Source: an uncultured Roseburia sp.
Lineage (GTDB): Bacteria > Bacillota > Clostridia > Lachnospirales > Lachnospiraceae
Direction of reading: 5' to 3'
Length of the DNA: 42,625 nucleotides
Assembly (NCBI GenBank): GCA_947088345.1
Contig: CAMUGE010000026.1
Location: 1-42,625, forward strand
The first letter of the stretch is position 1. The number at the start of each line of letters is the position of its first letter. A program made the translations under genes and the position numbers. Shown here in pieces: positions 15,890 to 24,948 of the stretch. The notes beneath the pieces are model-generated. The model searched no databases. It was not told the origin of the DNA and worked only from the letters and a program-made list of their open reading frames with translations.

Positions 15890-18800
15890 AGATACCTTTC
15901 CATCTAACGTCCCACTTTTTTGCCAGATGATAATATCCTAATACAAAAAATATCGCCGCACATGCTAACATTCTGCGCACGCTTTTTCCTTTCTCAGCCC
16001 ATGAAAGCAGCTGACCAATTATTTTATTTTTTCTTGCTTCAGGCGTGACAGCAGAATCACAGAGATCCTTTTCTGTATTAAAACAGATGAACAAATACGT
16101 AAAACCGGCAATAATAAATATTATAATAGATACGCCTGTCTGTGTGGAATCACCTGTCTGCGGCTCTTCCGGAAGACTATTTACCGGAACATCATTTACC
16201 TGTACTGCTGTAGAAGTCGTCACTATATGATTTTTTATTTTTTCCTCTTTTGCCAATATCGTAATAGAAATCTGTACCGTATTTTGATTACCGGCATGGT
16301 CAACGGCAGTTACAGAAAACAGATGATCCCCTGTATCTGTGATGTCAACGCTGAAATAATAGGAATCAACCATACCGTCAGTAAATTCCTTATCCGGTAT
16401 CTGATATTTTGTTCCGTCTATCTGATATGTAATACTCTTAATTTCACTGGTAATTCCATCTTCATTTACATCATCATGGACTTCGATATCCAAAGAAATA
16501 TTTCGATAAAAAGGTTTTGCTAAATTGCCATTTTCAGATTTAATAATAATATCAGGTGCATTATCCTCAACAATGACCCCTCCATCTTCTGCAACAAGAC
16601 ATTTTTCTGCCGAAATATTTCCTGCCTGATCGGAACAGGTAAGATAAATACTTCCTTTAAAATCAGCTTCAATCACTACAACAGCATACGCTGATACTGA
16701 CTGTACACAATCATCCGCCGTATTCACAGAATCCGTACTATTCTTTATTTCTGTCTCTTCATAAATTAATTCAGCCATAGCTGTCAAAGTATCTCCGCTC
16801 TCAGACAGCAAAGTGTACTCCGCAAAATCCGCTCCGCTTCCTTCCTCGATAATCGGCACTGTCAGCGTAAGACTATCCTTTTTAATAATCCAGTCAAAAA
16901 AATTAGTATATCCGGATTCAATCTCGGTATCCATCAAAACAGGCGCTGTTTCATCTGCCCATTTTGCATATAGTGTAACAATGTTCTGATCTGTATTTTG
17001 TTCCACTGTTTCTGCAAAATTCCAATAGTTTTCATTCGTACCGGCGACATCAGTATACCATCCTTTAAATGTATACCCTCTCCTAACCGGATCATCGACT
17101 TCTTTTACAAAATCACCATAACGTACAGCCTGAGCCAAAGGAGCATTTCCATTTGCGCCGTTTAAATCAAAACTTACGCCATATAGGATTCTGTCATAAT
17201 AAATTTTTAAAACAAGACTGTCATCACCTGCTATCACACCGGATAACTGGTTCAGCGGATTTGTTTTATTTTGTATAAATCCAACATATTGTTTTGCATC
17301 TGCAATGACCGTTTCCTCTATGCATCCGGTTTCCTGCACACGCTCAAATAATGTATAACCATCGCCGGTAAGATTTTGTTGGTAATGTTCCACATAATAA
17401 GTATGCATTCCTCCAATTGTTATTTCTATTTCTCTTGCGGTTTCGTTTCCGGCATGATCAACTGCAGAGACAAGAATTTTATGCTTTCCGTCTCCGACTA
17501 CCGGAATTTCAAACCTGTAAGAAGATAAAATTTCATCATCAATACGAATTTCTTCCGGCAATCCGTCGTCTACCTGATAAGTAATCAGAAAGATACCGCC
17601 GGAAATACCACTTTTGTCCACGTCGTCTTCAATCAAAACATCAAGAATCATATCTTTTTCAAACAATGCGGAAATATCTCCGTCCTTTGAAGAAAACGAA
17701 ACTATTGGAGCTATGTTTTCCACAATAACGCCGCCGTTTGAAGTGATTGTATTCTGAAGCGACACATTGCCCGCATTGTCAGTACAAGTCAATACAATTT
17801 TTCCCTTAAAATCTGTATTAACTGTAATCTCTGCTGCTATATTTTCATCATTTTCACGAAAAATGACAGTTCCGACAGGATCGCTTTGATTGAAGTCGTC
17901 TTCTTTCATTTGAGTAATTTCAGTAGAATCCACTTTCTCACTGCTGTCGTCATCTATATCTCCATAATTTAGAGTTCCGGAAGATTGTTCTCCCTGCTCA
18001 GGTAAAAAGATATAATCCAGATTTTTTATTCCGCTTCCTTCTTCTATAAGCGGAACAGTTATTAATAAACTTTTCTTACGAATCACCCAATCAAGCAGAT
18101 TTTTATGCCCTTCGTTATAAGAGATATCCAGAAATACAGGCGCAATATCATCAATCAGCTGTGCATAGAGAACCATATCCGAATTAAATTCGTGCATGGA
18201 ATCCGGTTCATAAGAAATTCCCGAGCCCTCTTCTTTTGTATTCCAACCAAGAAAATGATATCCTTTTTTATCTATCTGAGAGGCAATTTGAAATTCCGGA
18301 TAACTCAAACTGATTTCATTATGCACATTACAATATGCCGTCTTTGCCTCCGAAAAAAATTCTTCCTTTTCCTCCGGAATCCTGTAGGAAACAAAAATTT
18401 CTTTCTCATAAACTGCAAAAAATTCCGTATCGTCTTTGATGGAAACTGTATCCTGTACCCCAATTTCCGGCTGATAAGATAAGGCGTCCGTACTCCAGCC
18501 GACTGCAGTCCAACCAGGTATTTCCTCTGGAATCTGTGTGATCACGACAGCTTGTTTGTCATCATCCATTGTTACTGTCTCAGATTGTTTTGTGCACATT
18601 TCACCGGAATAATATGATACGTAAAACCCATCCTGTTCTTCCATAATTGCATAAAGCGTAATATTCTCCTTGATCGGTATAATTTCGCCCGGCTGATAAG
18701 ATTCGCCCCTCCCGTCGCTTTCTGTATTCCACTCGATAAAACGCATACCTTTTTCTGTCCATTCAGATTCAATTGTAAAATCTGCAGGATGATAACTGAT

Positions 18801-20144
18801 TTCCTGATGCACATTGGCATAACACAATCCCGTCTGCTGTGTGATTACTTCATCAGAATCCGATTTCTTATAAGTGATGGTAACGTCTTTTTTATAAGTG
18901 GCATAAAATTCCGTATCCGCCGTAATTTCCATTTCCTGTTCTGCTGCGATACCTCCCGTATATTCATCTGTCCTCAAACTCCAACCAAGTGGATTCCAGC
19001 CGTCCATATTTTCCGGAATCAGCATACGAATCACTCCGGAATTTGTCTGGTCATCAAACTTTACTTTCTCTGTCACTTTGTTACAATTTTCACCCGAATA
19101 AAAAGAAACCTTAAATAGATTCGTTTCCTCAAATATAGCATAAAGACTGATATCCTCTGTTATTTCAAATGTATCGTTTGCCTGATAAAAAATGCCTTTT
19201 CCATCTGAATCGTTCTTTTCGGTATCCTCAAGTGCTTCACCAAAATCTAAACTTTCTGTGTCTTCCGTATCCAATCTTTCCGTACCATTTGGCTCAATAA
19301 GATCGCTCTCATCTCCCTTTGTATTTCCGGTCTCTGTTTCTGTGGCCTCTGTGTTTCCAGTTTCTGTACTCTCAGTATTTCCGATTTCTGTATTTTCATT
19401 TCCCGGATTTTGGGTTGTTTCACTTTCTGTATCCTGCCCTTCATTTTCTGATTCTGTTTCATTCTCCTCCGAATCCTGAATTTCTGTATTTTCATTTCCA
19501 ACAACTTCAGATCCTGAGTCCTCACTTCCATTGCTATCGAAAGCATCATCTTCATTTTCCGGATTTACGGATTCACTTTCTCCGGTTTCTGAACTTTCAA
19601 CATCTGTATTCCCATTTTTGTCATCTGCAGATCCCGTATTTTCGCTGCCTGAAGTATTGTTTTCCTCATCTGTATTATCCGGATTTCCTGTTACTTCATC
19701 CCAGTCCACATGACTGCCGGCATCTTCCTGTATCTGATTCCCATTATTTCCGGAAACACCGGACTCTGTACTACCCATATTATTGTCAGATTCAGAATCC
19801 ATAACTGAGATTTCACTGTTCTCAGCTTGTTCGTCATCTGTCCCTGGATTCAAATTGTCCTCATTTTCCAACCCAGAATTATTTTCATTGGCAGACTCCG
19901 TATATTTACTATCCAAATTATTTTTTGCCAGACTTTCCAAATTCTGCGCCTGTATCTCATCCGGCATCTGAAGTCGATTCGCAGAAATATCCGTTTCTGA
20001 TACAACTGAAAAATCATAATACATTGCACAGACAGAGAGTATCAGAATGCAGACGCACAAAACAGCTGATATAACTCTCTTCGAATATGATTTTTCACCT
20101 AATTTCGTAAAAATTTTACAAACACACGCTGCAATTTTTATCAT
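15879..20144 (-). CDS. Large repeat-rich cell-surface protein
   Basis: A 1421-residue protein. An N-terminal hydrophobic signal (about residues 24-42) is followed by a Glu/Ser/Asn/Thr-rich stalk of about 250 residues. Next come InlB B-repeat-like modules (FYSGENCNKVTEKV, YATYKKDVTITYK, repeated), then a duplicated pair of Ig-like units: DIAPVFLDI/ETAPVLMDT, VPLIEEGSG/VPIIEEGSG and SAVDHAGN/TAVDHAGN. A Listeria-Bacteroides-type repeat (GYTFKGWYTD) lies between them. A sorting-like PQTGD sits at about 1328-1332 with a hydrophobic helix after it, but an extra 60-residue tail with a second hydrophobic segment follows. A G-rich ribosome site precedes the ATG. It probably forms a wall-attached adhesin-like stalk; the ligand is unknown. 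Confidence 0.85.
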   Translation of the reverse strand: MIKIAACVCKIFTKLGEKSYSKRVISAVLCVCILILSVCAMYYDFSVVSETDISANRLQMPDEIQAQNLESLAKNNLDSKYTESANENNSGLENEDNLNPGTDDEQAENSEISVMDSESDNNMGSTESGVSGNNGNQIQEDAGSHVDWDEVTGNPDNTDEENNTSGSENTGSADDKNGNTDVESSETGESESVNPENEDDAFDSNGSEDSGSEVVGNENTEIQDSEENETESENEGQDTESETTQNPGNENTEIGNTESTETGNTEATETETGNTKGDESDLIEPNGTERLDTEDTESLDFGEALEDTEKNDSDGKGIFYQANDTFEITEDISLYAIFEETNLFKVSFYSGENCNKVTEKVKFDDQTNSGVIRMLIPENMDGWNPLGWSLRTDEYTGGIAAEQEMEITADTEFYATYKKDVTITYKKSDSDEVITQQTGLCYANVHQEISYHPADFTIESEWTEKGMRFIEWNTESDGRGESYQPGEIIPIKENITLYAIMEEQDGFYVSYYSGEMCTKQSETVTMDDDKQAVVITQIPEEIPGWTAVGWSTDALSYQPEIGVQDTVSIKDDTEFFAVYEKEIFVSYRIPEEKEEFFSEAKTAYCNVHNEISLSYPEFQIASQIDKKGYHFLGWNTKEEGSGISYEPDSMHEFNSDMVLYAQLIDDIAPVFLDISYNEGHKNLLDWVIRKKSLLITVPLIEEGSGIKNLDYIFLPEQGEQSSGTLNYGDIDDDSSEKVDSTEITQMKEDDFNQSDPVGTVIFRENDENIAAEITVNTDFKGKIVLTCTDNAGNVSLQNTITSNGGVIVENIAPIVSFSSKDGDISALFEKDMILDVLIEDDVDKSGISGGIFLITYQVDDGLPEEIRIDDEILSSYRFEIPVVGDGKHKILVSAVDHAGNETAREIEITIGGMHTYYVEHYQQNLTGDGYTLFERVQETGCIEETVIADAKQYVGFIQNKTNPLNQLSGVIAGDDSLVLKIYYDRILYGVSFDLNGANGNAPLAQAVRYGDFVKEVDDPVRRGYTFKGWYTDVAGTNENYWNFAETVEQNTDQNIVTLYAKWADETAPVLMDTEIESGYTNFFDWIIKKDSLTLTVPIIEEGSGADFAEYTLLSESGDTLTAMAELIYEETEIKNSTDSVNTADDCVQSVSAYAVVVIEADFKGSIYLTCSDQAGNISAEKCLVAEDGGVIVEDNAPDIIIKSENGNLAKPFYRNISLDIEVHDDVNEDGITSEIKSITYQIDGTKYQIPDKEFTDGMVDSYYFSVDITDTGDHLFSVTAVDHAGNQNTVQISITILAKEEKIKNHIVTTSTAVQVNDVPVNSLPEEPQTGDSTQTGVSIIIFIIAGFTYLFICFNTEKDLCDSAVTPEARKNKIIGQLLSWAEKGKSVRRMLACAAIFFVLGYYHLAKKWDVRWKGIYEK

Positions 20145-20550
20145 ATGGTTAAAGCCCCCCTATAATATACTTTAAGAAAATTTTAACATCTTAAAATTGA
20201 TATTTCAACTCATAAATCGGAAAATGATCCTGACATTACGATTCACTTCAAATTTCACAATCATCAAAGATTATAACATCAAATACTTCCGTAACAAGCT
20301 GCATATTGTCAAGTTTGCCGCACAGCAGAACTGCAGAGAATATGACGACACTTTGATTCAGTTTACAAAGAAACATGCGCCTTTGGCACACAGCGTCCTC
20401 ACAATAATCTTTGTCAATTATTTATCCAAGCATCGTTTTATTTTTCTTTCTAAAAGAAAAATAATTTTATTTTGTGTTTGTATAAGAAAGAAAAAGCGGC
20501 TATAATAAGAATAGAGAACATTTTATTACATTTAGAAAGGTGCAGCGCTT
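20145..20550. other. Divergent intergenic region with AT hairpin and promoter
   Basis: It separates the surface-protein operon (minus) from the hydrolase gene (plus). A perfect 12-bp AT-only hairpin with a 3-base loop lies at 20438-20464. A 102-codon plus-strand frame at 20197-20505 lacks a ribosome site and family features, and I do not call it a gene. Confidence 0.5.
20478..20506 (+). promoter_or_regulatory. Promoter of the hydrolase-like gene
   Basis: TTGTAT, a 17-base spacer and a perfect TATAAT end 44 bases before the ATG at 20551. Confidence 0.65.
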
Positions 20551-21492
20551 ATGAAAAAAAATATCAAACATTTCCTCTGTTTCACTGCTGTTGCTGCCGG
20601 AACAATCCATTTTATCAACCGTTTTATAGACAACACTGTAGAAATGAAACATATGTTAAACACCGATCACGGTGAATTCTACACGGCAAAAACAGGAAAA
20701 ATCTATTATCAGAAACATGGGAAAGGTTCTCCGATCCTTTTAATCCATGATCTTTCACCTATTGCCTCCTCCTATGAATGGTGCCGTTTTGCCAAAAAAC
20801 TGGAAAAACAGCATACTGTTTACACGATTGACTTATTGGGATGCGGTCGTTCCGAAAAACCATATCTGACTTATACCAATTATCTGTACGTTCAGCTGAT
20901 CACAGACTTTATTCATGACATAATCGGCGAGAGTCCCGACATCATTGTGTCACACAATTCCGCTTCCTTTGTGATTCAGGCGGCAGGTATGGATTCTAAT
21001 CTGATTAAAAGTATTACCGCAATCAATCCGGTTTCACTGGAAACACTGCCTGTCAAATCAGATCCTTTTATAAAAATCAAAAAAATTTTGCTGGAATTCC
21101 CAGTGATCGGAACATTTCTCTACAATATAGAAACCATAGAAAGCAACATCGAAAAAACACTGCGCAGAACATATTTTCACAATCCGCAGCTCGTCTCCAC
21201 AAAAATGCTCGATACCTACTATGAATCTTCTCATAAAGAGAGCAGCCATGGAAAATACCTGATGTCCAGTTTAAAGTGCGGTTTTCTTGACCACGCAATT
21301 GAATATTCATTGAAAAATATGGAAACTCCTCTGTATATTATCGGAAGTATTGAACATTCCAGCGATATCAGAACAATGGAGTCGTACCGCAAAGTAAACA
21401 GTAAAATCAAAGTCGCTTATCTACCAAATGCCGGAGCGATTCCACAGCTGGAGATGCCTGAGAAAATTCTGGAATTAATGCAGACATTTTAA
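20551..21492 (+). CDS. Alpha/beta-hydrolase-fold protein, degenerate active site
   Basis: A 313-residue protein with a possible N-terminal membrane anchor (about residues 7-27). The alpha/beta-hydrolase core is clear: HGKGSPILLIHDLSP (oxyanion strand), YTIDLLGCGRSEKP, and a nucleophile elbow at IIVSHNSASF with Ser about 137. The elbow reads SHNSAS instead of GxSxG. At the end, where active members have AGH-P, it reads NAGAIPQLEMPEK, so the catalytic His appears replaced by Ala. It may therefore be a pseudo-enzyme or use other residues. It is transcribed against replication. The ribosome site is AGAAAGG. Confidence 0.8.
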   Translation: MKKNIKHFLCFTAVAAGTIHFINRFIDNTVEMKHMLNTDHGEFYTAKTGKIYYQKHGKGSPILLIHDLSPIASSYEWCRFAKKLEKQHTVYTIDLLGCGRSEKPYLTYTNYLYVQLITDFIHDIIGESPDIIVSHNSASFVIQAAGMDSNLIKSITAINPVSLETLPVKSDPFIKIKKILLEFPVIGTFLYNIETIESNIEKTLRRTYFHNPQLVSTKMLDTYYESSHKESSHGKYLMSSLKCGFLDHAIEYSLKNMETPLYIIGSIEHSSDIRTMESYRKVNSKIKVAYLPNAGAIPQLEMPEKILELMQTF

Positions 21493-21540
21493 ACTACCTA
21501 AAAAGTAAAGATTATATTCAATCAGAATTTTTCGGAAATA

Positions 21541-21687
21541 GTGTGAGAAGAACTTCTAAAGCTCGCAGCAGATCCGCTAACGCGAAACAGGTTCGCGCGC
21601 TAAGAAGTACTAAGTCTCACACCAGAGAATCCCCAAAAACAGGGGATTCTCCGCGCAGATCCATGTCGCGGCAGAGCCGCGACATGG
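21541..21687 (+). ncRNA. Strongly structured GC-rich element (candidate RNA or leader)
   Basis: Three structured units in a row. The first has an outer 8-bp stem GTGTGAGA/TCTCACAC (21541-21548 with 21615-21622) enclosing ACTTCT/AGAAGT and CGCGAA/TTCGCG stems. The second is a perfect 10-bp hairpin at 21625-21651 (GAGAATCCCC/GGGGATTCTC). The third is a perfect 12-bp hairpin at 21661-21687 (CCATGTCGCGGC/GCCGCGACATGG). None is followed by a T-run, so these are not ordinary terminators. The strand is uncertain because palindromes fold on both. It does not match a family I know. Confidence 0.5.
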
Positions 21688-21767
21688 GGGTTAGAGTGAA
21701 AAGTACTTGTAACTGCTCGTTTCAAAGCCATAAATGGTTAGTCACTAAGTCGCTTATGCACATAAAA

Positions 21768-21786
21768 CGAATGCGACCTGCATTCG
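21768..21786 (+). promoter_or_regulatory. Hairpin just before the zinc-ribbon gene's ribosome site
   Basis: A 7-bp hairpin CGAATGCgacctGCATTCG ends nine bases before the AAAGG ribosome site of the gene at 21809. It may affect translation. Confidence 0.4.
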
Positions 21787-21808
21787 CAATGCAGAAAGGC
21801 AGATTATT

Positions 21809-22018
21809 ATGAAGAAAGATAAATACGTATTTTGTAATGAGTGCGGAAGTAAATTTATAAAATCGAGTTCTAAAATGACAGCATTGTGTCCGGAATGTGC
21901 GTACATTCTATATGGCTATCCAAACTGTAACCATGTTTTTCTGAACGGAAGATGTATACATTGCTCTTGGGACGGAAGCAGAAGCGGCTATATAAAGAAG
22001 TGCTTACGTGATGATTGA
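21809..22018 (+). CDS. Small zinc-ribbon protein
   Basis: A 69-residue protein with paired cysteine knuckles: CNEC near the start, CPEC around residue 28 and CIHC around residue 50. This spacing suggests one or two zinc ribbons. No catalytic domain is present. It is preceded by an AAAGG ribosome site and followed by a strong terminator, which supports it as a real gene despite its size. It may act as a nucleic-acid- or protein-binding regulator; the function is unknown. Confidence 0.65.
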   Translation: MKKDKYVFCNECGSKFIKSSSKMTALCPECAYILYGYPNCNHVFLNGRCIHCSWDGSRSGYIKKCLRDD

Positions 22019-22037
22019 TTCAACAAATGGCGGTTTA

Positions 22038-22080
22038 GAGAGCAGTTGCCCATATGGGCAGCTGCTCTCTTTTATCTTTT
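22038..22080 (+). terminator. Terminator of the zinc-ribbon gene
   Basis: A 14-bp stem with one wobble (arms 22038-22051 and 22056-22069), a 4-base loop and then TTTTATCTTTT. Confidence 0.92.
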
Positions 22081-22155
22081 AAAAATCATTTTTTCATGGT
22101 GCTCTGCGTACAACAATCCGAATTAGAAGATATTTTATCATATCTATTTATTTTC

Positions 22156-22875
22156 TTACATCAGCGGTTCTCTGGAGGGTATACCGGCTTTCCTTGGATA
22201 CTTCTTCGGAGTTGCCGAAACTTTTCTGATCAAAACAAAAGATCTTTTTTGCTCATACAGATCAAATTTATGGATTCTCTCCAATTCTCCGCCCAATCGT
22301 GAAACAGCTTTTTTTGCCTGCTCTGCCTCCGTCTCAATCTGTCCTGACTTATAAGAAATAAAATAACCGTTTTCCTTTACAAAAGGAATACAATATTCAC
22401 TCAATGTGGATAAATTAGCCACGGCTCTTGAGACGCATAGGTTAAATTGTTCTCGATATCGACGATCTTTTGCGATATCCTCCGCCCTTGCATGAAGCGT
22501 ATTAATTTTTTTTAACCCGAGTTCGGAGATCACTTCATTTAAAAACTGAACTCTCTTATTCAAAGAGTCTACAAGCAAAATATTAATATCAGGAAACACA
22601 ATTTTAAGAGGAATACCCGGAAACCCAGCGCCTGTCCCCAGATCAATGACTTTAAGATCCGGCTGATTAAGATGAAACACATAAGTTACAGATAAACTGT
22701 CAAGGAAATGTTTCTCCATTACTTCCTCAAATCCGGTGATCGCAGTCAGATTCATCACTTTATTCTTTTCGATCAAAAGCTTATAGAAATCAATAAACTG
22801 ATCAATCTGATCGTTTGTTAATATTACATTTAATTTTTTCATTTCGTCTGAAAACTTAACATAATCATAATCCAT
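22156..22875 (-). CDS. rsmG: 16S rRNA (guanine-N7) methyltransferase RsmG
   Basis: A 239-residue Rossmann-fold methyltransferase with the SAM-binding motif IDLGTGAGFPGIPL and the family segments EKHFLDSL and FNLCVSRAVANLSTL. RsmG methylates G527 (E. coli numbering) of 16S rRNA; loss gives low-level streptomycin resistance in several species. It follows mnmG by 66 bases in the standard origin-region order. The length is typical; the basic C-terminal tail (KKYPRKAGIPSREPLM) is characteristic of Clostridia. Confidence 0.95.
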   Translation of the reverse strand: MDYDYVKFSDEMKKLNVILTNDQIDQFIDFYKLLIEKNKVMNLTAITGFEEVMEKHFLDSLSVTYVFHLNQPDLKVIDLGTGAGFPGIPLKIVFPDINILLVDSLNKRVQFLNEVISELGLKKINTLHARAEDIAKDRRYREQFNLCVSRAVANLSTLSEYCIPFVKENGYFISYKSGQIETEAEQAKKAVSRLGGELERIHKFDLYEQKRSFVLIRKVSATPKKYPRKAGIPSREPLM

Positions 22876-22941
22876 ATCTGCGTCATTCTGTTTTTGTATC
22901 GCTTTGTTACAAAAACTTTTCCTTTCTCTGTATAAAGTAAA

Positions 22942-24897
22942 CTATTTTACTTCCATAGAGACAAGCAAAACTGAGATATCCGCCGGAGAAACGCCGGAAA
23001 TACGACAGGCCTGCCCTATTGAAACAGGTTTGTACAACTTCAACTTCTGACGCGCTTCCATGCGCAGACTCTTTACCTGATCATAATCAAAATCCTCCGG
23101 TATCTTCTTCTTCTCCAGCTTCTTAAACTGTTTTACCTGCTTAATCTGCCTTGTGATATATCCCTCATACTTAATATTAATATTGACCTGCTCTGCAACT
23201 TCATCCGGAAGAATCGGGCGTTCTTTGTCAATCGGCGCAAGTTTCACATAGTCAAGCTCAGGCCGCCTTATCAGCTCCGTTAAAAATGTACCTGTATTGA
23301 GTGGAATACTTCCATAACTCTCCATCAAGGACTGCACCTGTTCGTTTGCTCCGACTTTTACTGCTGAAACGCGCCTGATCTCCTGTTCAATCATACGTTC
23401 TTTCCTGCAGACCCAATCATAGCGCTCTTTTGAAATCAGTCCAATTTCATATCCTCTCTTTGTCAACCTCAAATCCGCATTATCCTGACGCAAAAGCAAA
23501 CGATATTCTGCTCTTGAAGTCATCATTCGATAAGGCTCATGATTTTCCTTTGTCACAAGATCATCAATCAACACGCCAATATATGCCTCGGATCGATCTA
23601 AAACAAGCGGCTTCTTTCCAAAAACAGACATTGCAGCATTAATTCCGGCCACAAGTCCCTGTCCGGCTGCTTCCTCGTAACCGCTGCTCCCGTTAAACTG
23701 CCCCCCCGAAAAAAGCCCTTCTATTTTTTTAAATTCAAGAGTCGGATACAGCTGATTTGGATTAATACAATCATATTCGATCGCATAGGCATTTCGCACA
23801 ATTTTAACCCGCTCCATGCCGGGAAGCGTCCGATACATTTCGCGCTGCACATCCTCAGGAAGAGACGAAGACATGCCTCCTATATACATTTCATTTGTAT
23901 TGATTCCCTCAGGCTCAATAAAAATCTGATGCCTGTCCTTATCCGCAAATTTGACGACTTTATCTTCTATCGACGGACAGTACCGCGGTCCTGTCCCCTC
24001 AATAATGCCGGCATAAATAGGAGAACGATGCAGATTGTTTCGTATAATTTCATGCGTTGTCTGATTTGTATAAGTCAGCCAGCAGGAAACCTGATCAATC
24101 TGCACGTCGTCCGGATTTGTTGTAAACGAAAATGGCGACACTTTTTCATCGCCCTTTTGCTCCTGCATTTTCGAAAAATCAAGTGATCTTTTGTCCACTC
24201 TTGCCGGAGTACCTGTTTTAAAGCGGTACATTTCAATTCCATGGGCAACCAGAGAATCAGTCAGATGATTCGCAGCCATCAGACCGTTGGGTCCCGTATT
24301 TGTAATCATTTCGCCAGTCAGACAGCGTGCCCGCAGATATGTCCCGGTACAGAGTACAGCCGCTCTACAATAATAAAAGGCTCCTGACACCGTACAAACC
24401 CCTACAATTCTGTCTCTATTTTTCTCTCCACAAACTGACAAATTATAAGAGTCTGCTATTTCATCCTGTTCTGTTACAATTTGTGAAACCTCAGCCTGCC
24501 GTATCGTCAGATGCTCTGTATTCTGCAGTGTTTTTCGCATCTCCATGCTGTAATTTGCCTTATCGGCCTGTGCCCGAAGCGAATGTACTGCCGGACCCTT
24601 TGACTTATTCAACATTTTGGACTGAATAAAAGTCTTATCAATATTAATTCCCATCTGTCCGCCGAGCGCGTCGATTTCCCGAACCAGATGTCCTTTGGAA
24701 CTTCCCCCGATATTCGGATTACATGGCATCAAAGCTATACTGTCCACACTGACAGTAAAGATAATCGTCTCAAGACCGAGACGCGCGCACGCCAGAGCCG
24801 CCTCACATCCGGCATGTCCGGCGCCCACCACTACAACATCATATACTTCTTCCATTTTATGATACAAAGTTGAAACCGTTTTTTTATCTGCAGGCAT
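22942..24897 (-). CDS. mnmG: tRNA uridine-5-carboxymethylaminomethyl modification enzyme MnmG
   Basis: A 651-residue FAD protein that works with MnmE to modify the wobble uridine of several tRNAs. The FAD-binding motif [20 protein letters not shown] is near the N-terminus; the central signatures [15 protein letters not shown] and [20 protein letters not shown] are present, and the C-terminal helical domain includes the [10 protein letters not shown] segment. The family usually starts close to [11 protein letters not shown], which is Met15 here. A GGAAAGAGAG site precedes Met1 and no clear site precedes Met15, so I keep the longer form, with the start uncertain by 14 residues. Confidence 0.96.
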   Translation of the reverse strand: MPADKKTVSTLYHKMEEVYDVVVVGAGHAGCEAALACARLGLETIIFTVSVDSIALMPCNPNIGGSSKGHLVREIDALGGQMGINIDKTFIQSKMLNKSKGPAVHSLRAQADKANYSMEMRKTLQNTEHLTIRQAEVSQIVTEQDEIADSYNLSVCGEKNRDRIVGVCTVSGAFYYCRAAVLCTGTYLRARCLTGEMITNTGPNGLMAANHLTDSLVAHGIEMYRFKTGTPARVDKRSLDFSKMQEQKGDEKVSPFSFTTNPDDVQIDQVSCWLTYTNQTTHEIIRNNLHRSPIYAGIIEGTGPRYCPSIEDKVVKFADKDRHQIFIEPEGINTNEMYIGGMSSSLPEDVQREMYRTLPGMERVKIVRNAYAIEYDCINPNQLYPTLEFKKIEGLFSGGQFNGSSGYEEAAGQGLVAGINAAMSVFGKKPLVLDRSEAYIGVLIDDLVTKENHEPYRMMTSRAEYRLLLRQDNADLRLTKRGYEIGLISKERYDWVCRKERMIEQEIRRVSAVKVGANEQVQSLMESYGSIPLNTGTFLTELIRRPELDYVKLAPIDKERPILPDEVAEQVNINIKYEGYITRQIKQVKQFKKLEKKKIPEDFDYDQVKSLRMEARQKLKLYKPVSIGQACRISGVSPADISVLLVSMEVK

Positions 24898-24948
24898 TTC
24901 ACATCTCTCTTTCCTAATCTGTTATGGTGTTTTAACCAGAAACAATCG

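Noticed and set aside
19192-19804. Several long open frames opposite the surface-protein stalk
   Set aside because: They arise from the low-complexity Glu/Ser/Thr codons of the real gene read backwards and show Ser/Pro/Phe-only composition.
20197-20505. 102-codon plus-strand frame before the hydrolase gene
   Set aside because: No ribosome site or family resemblance, and it runs through the hairpin and promoter of the next gene.
21543-21812. 89-codon frame across the structured element
   Set aside because: Arg/Ser-rich composition from GC-rich palindromes; it overlaps the real start of the zinc-ribbon gene and lacks a ribosome site.
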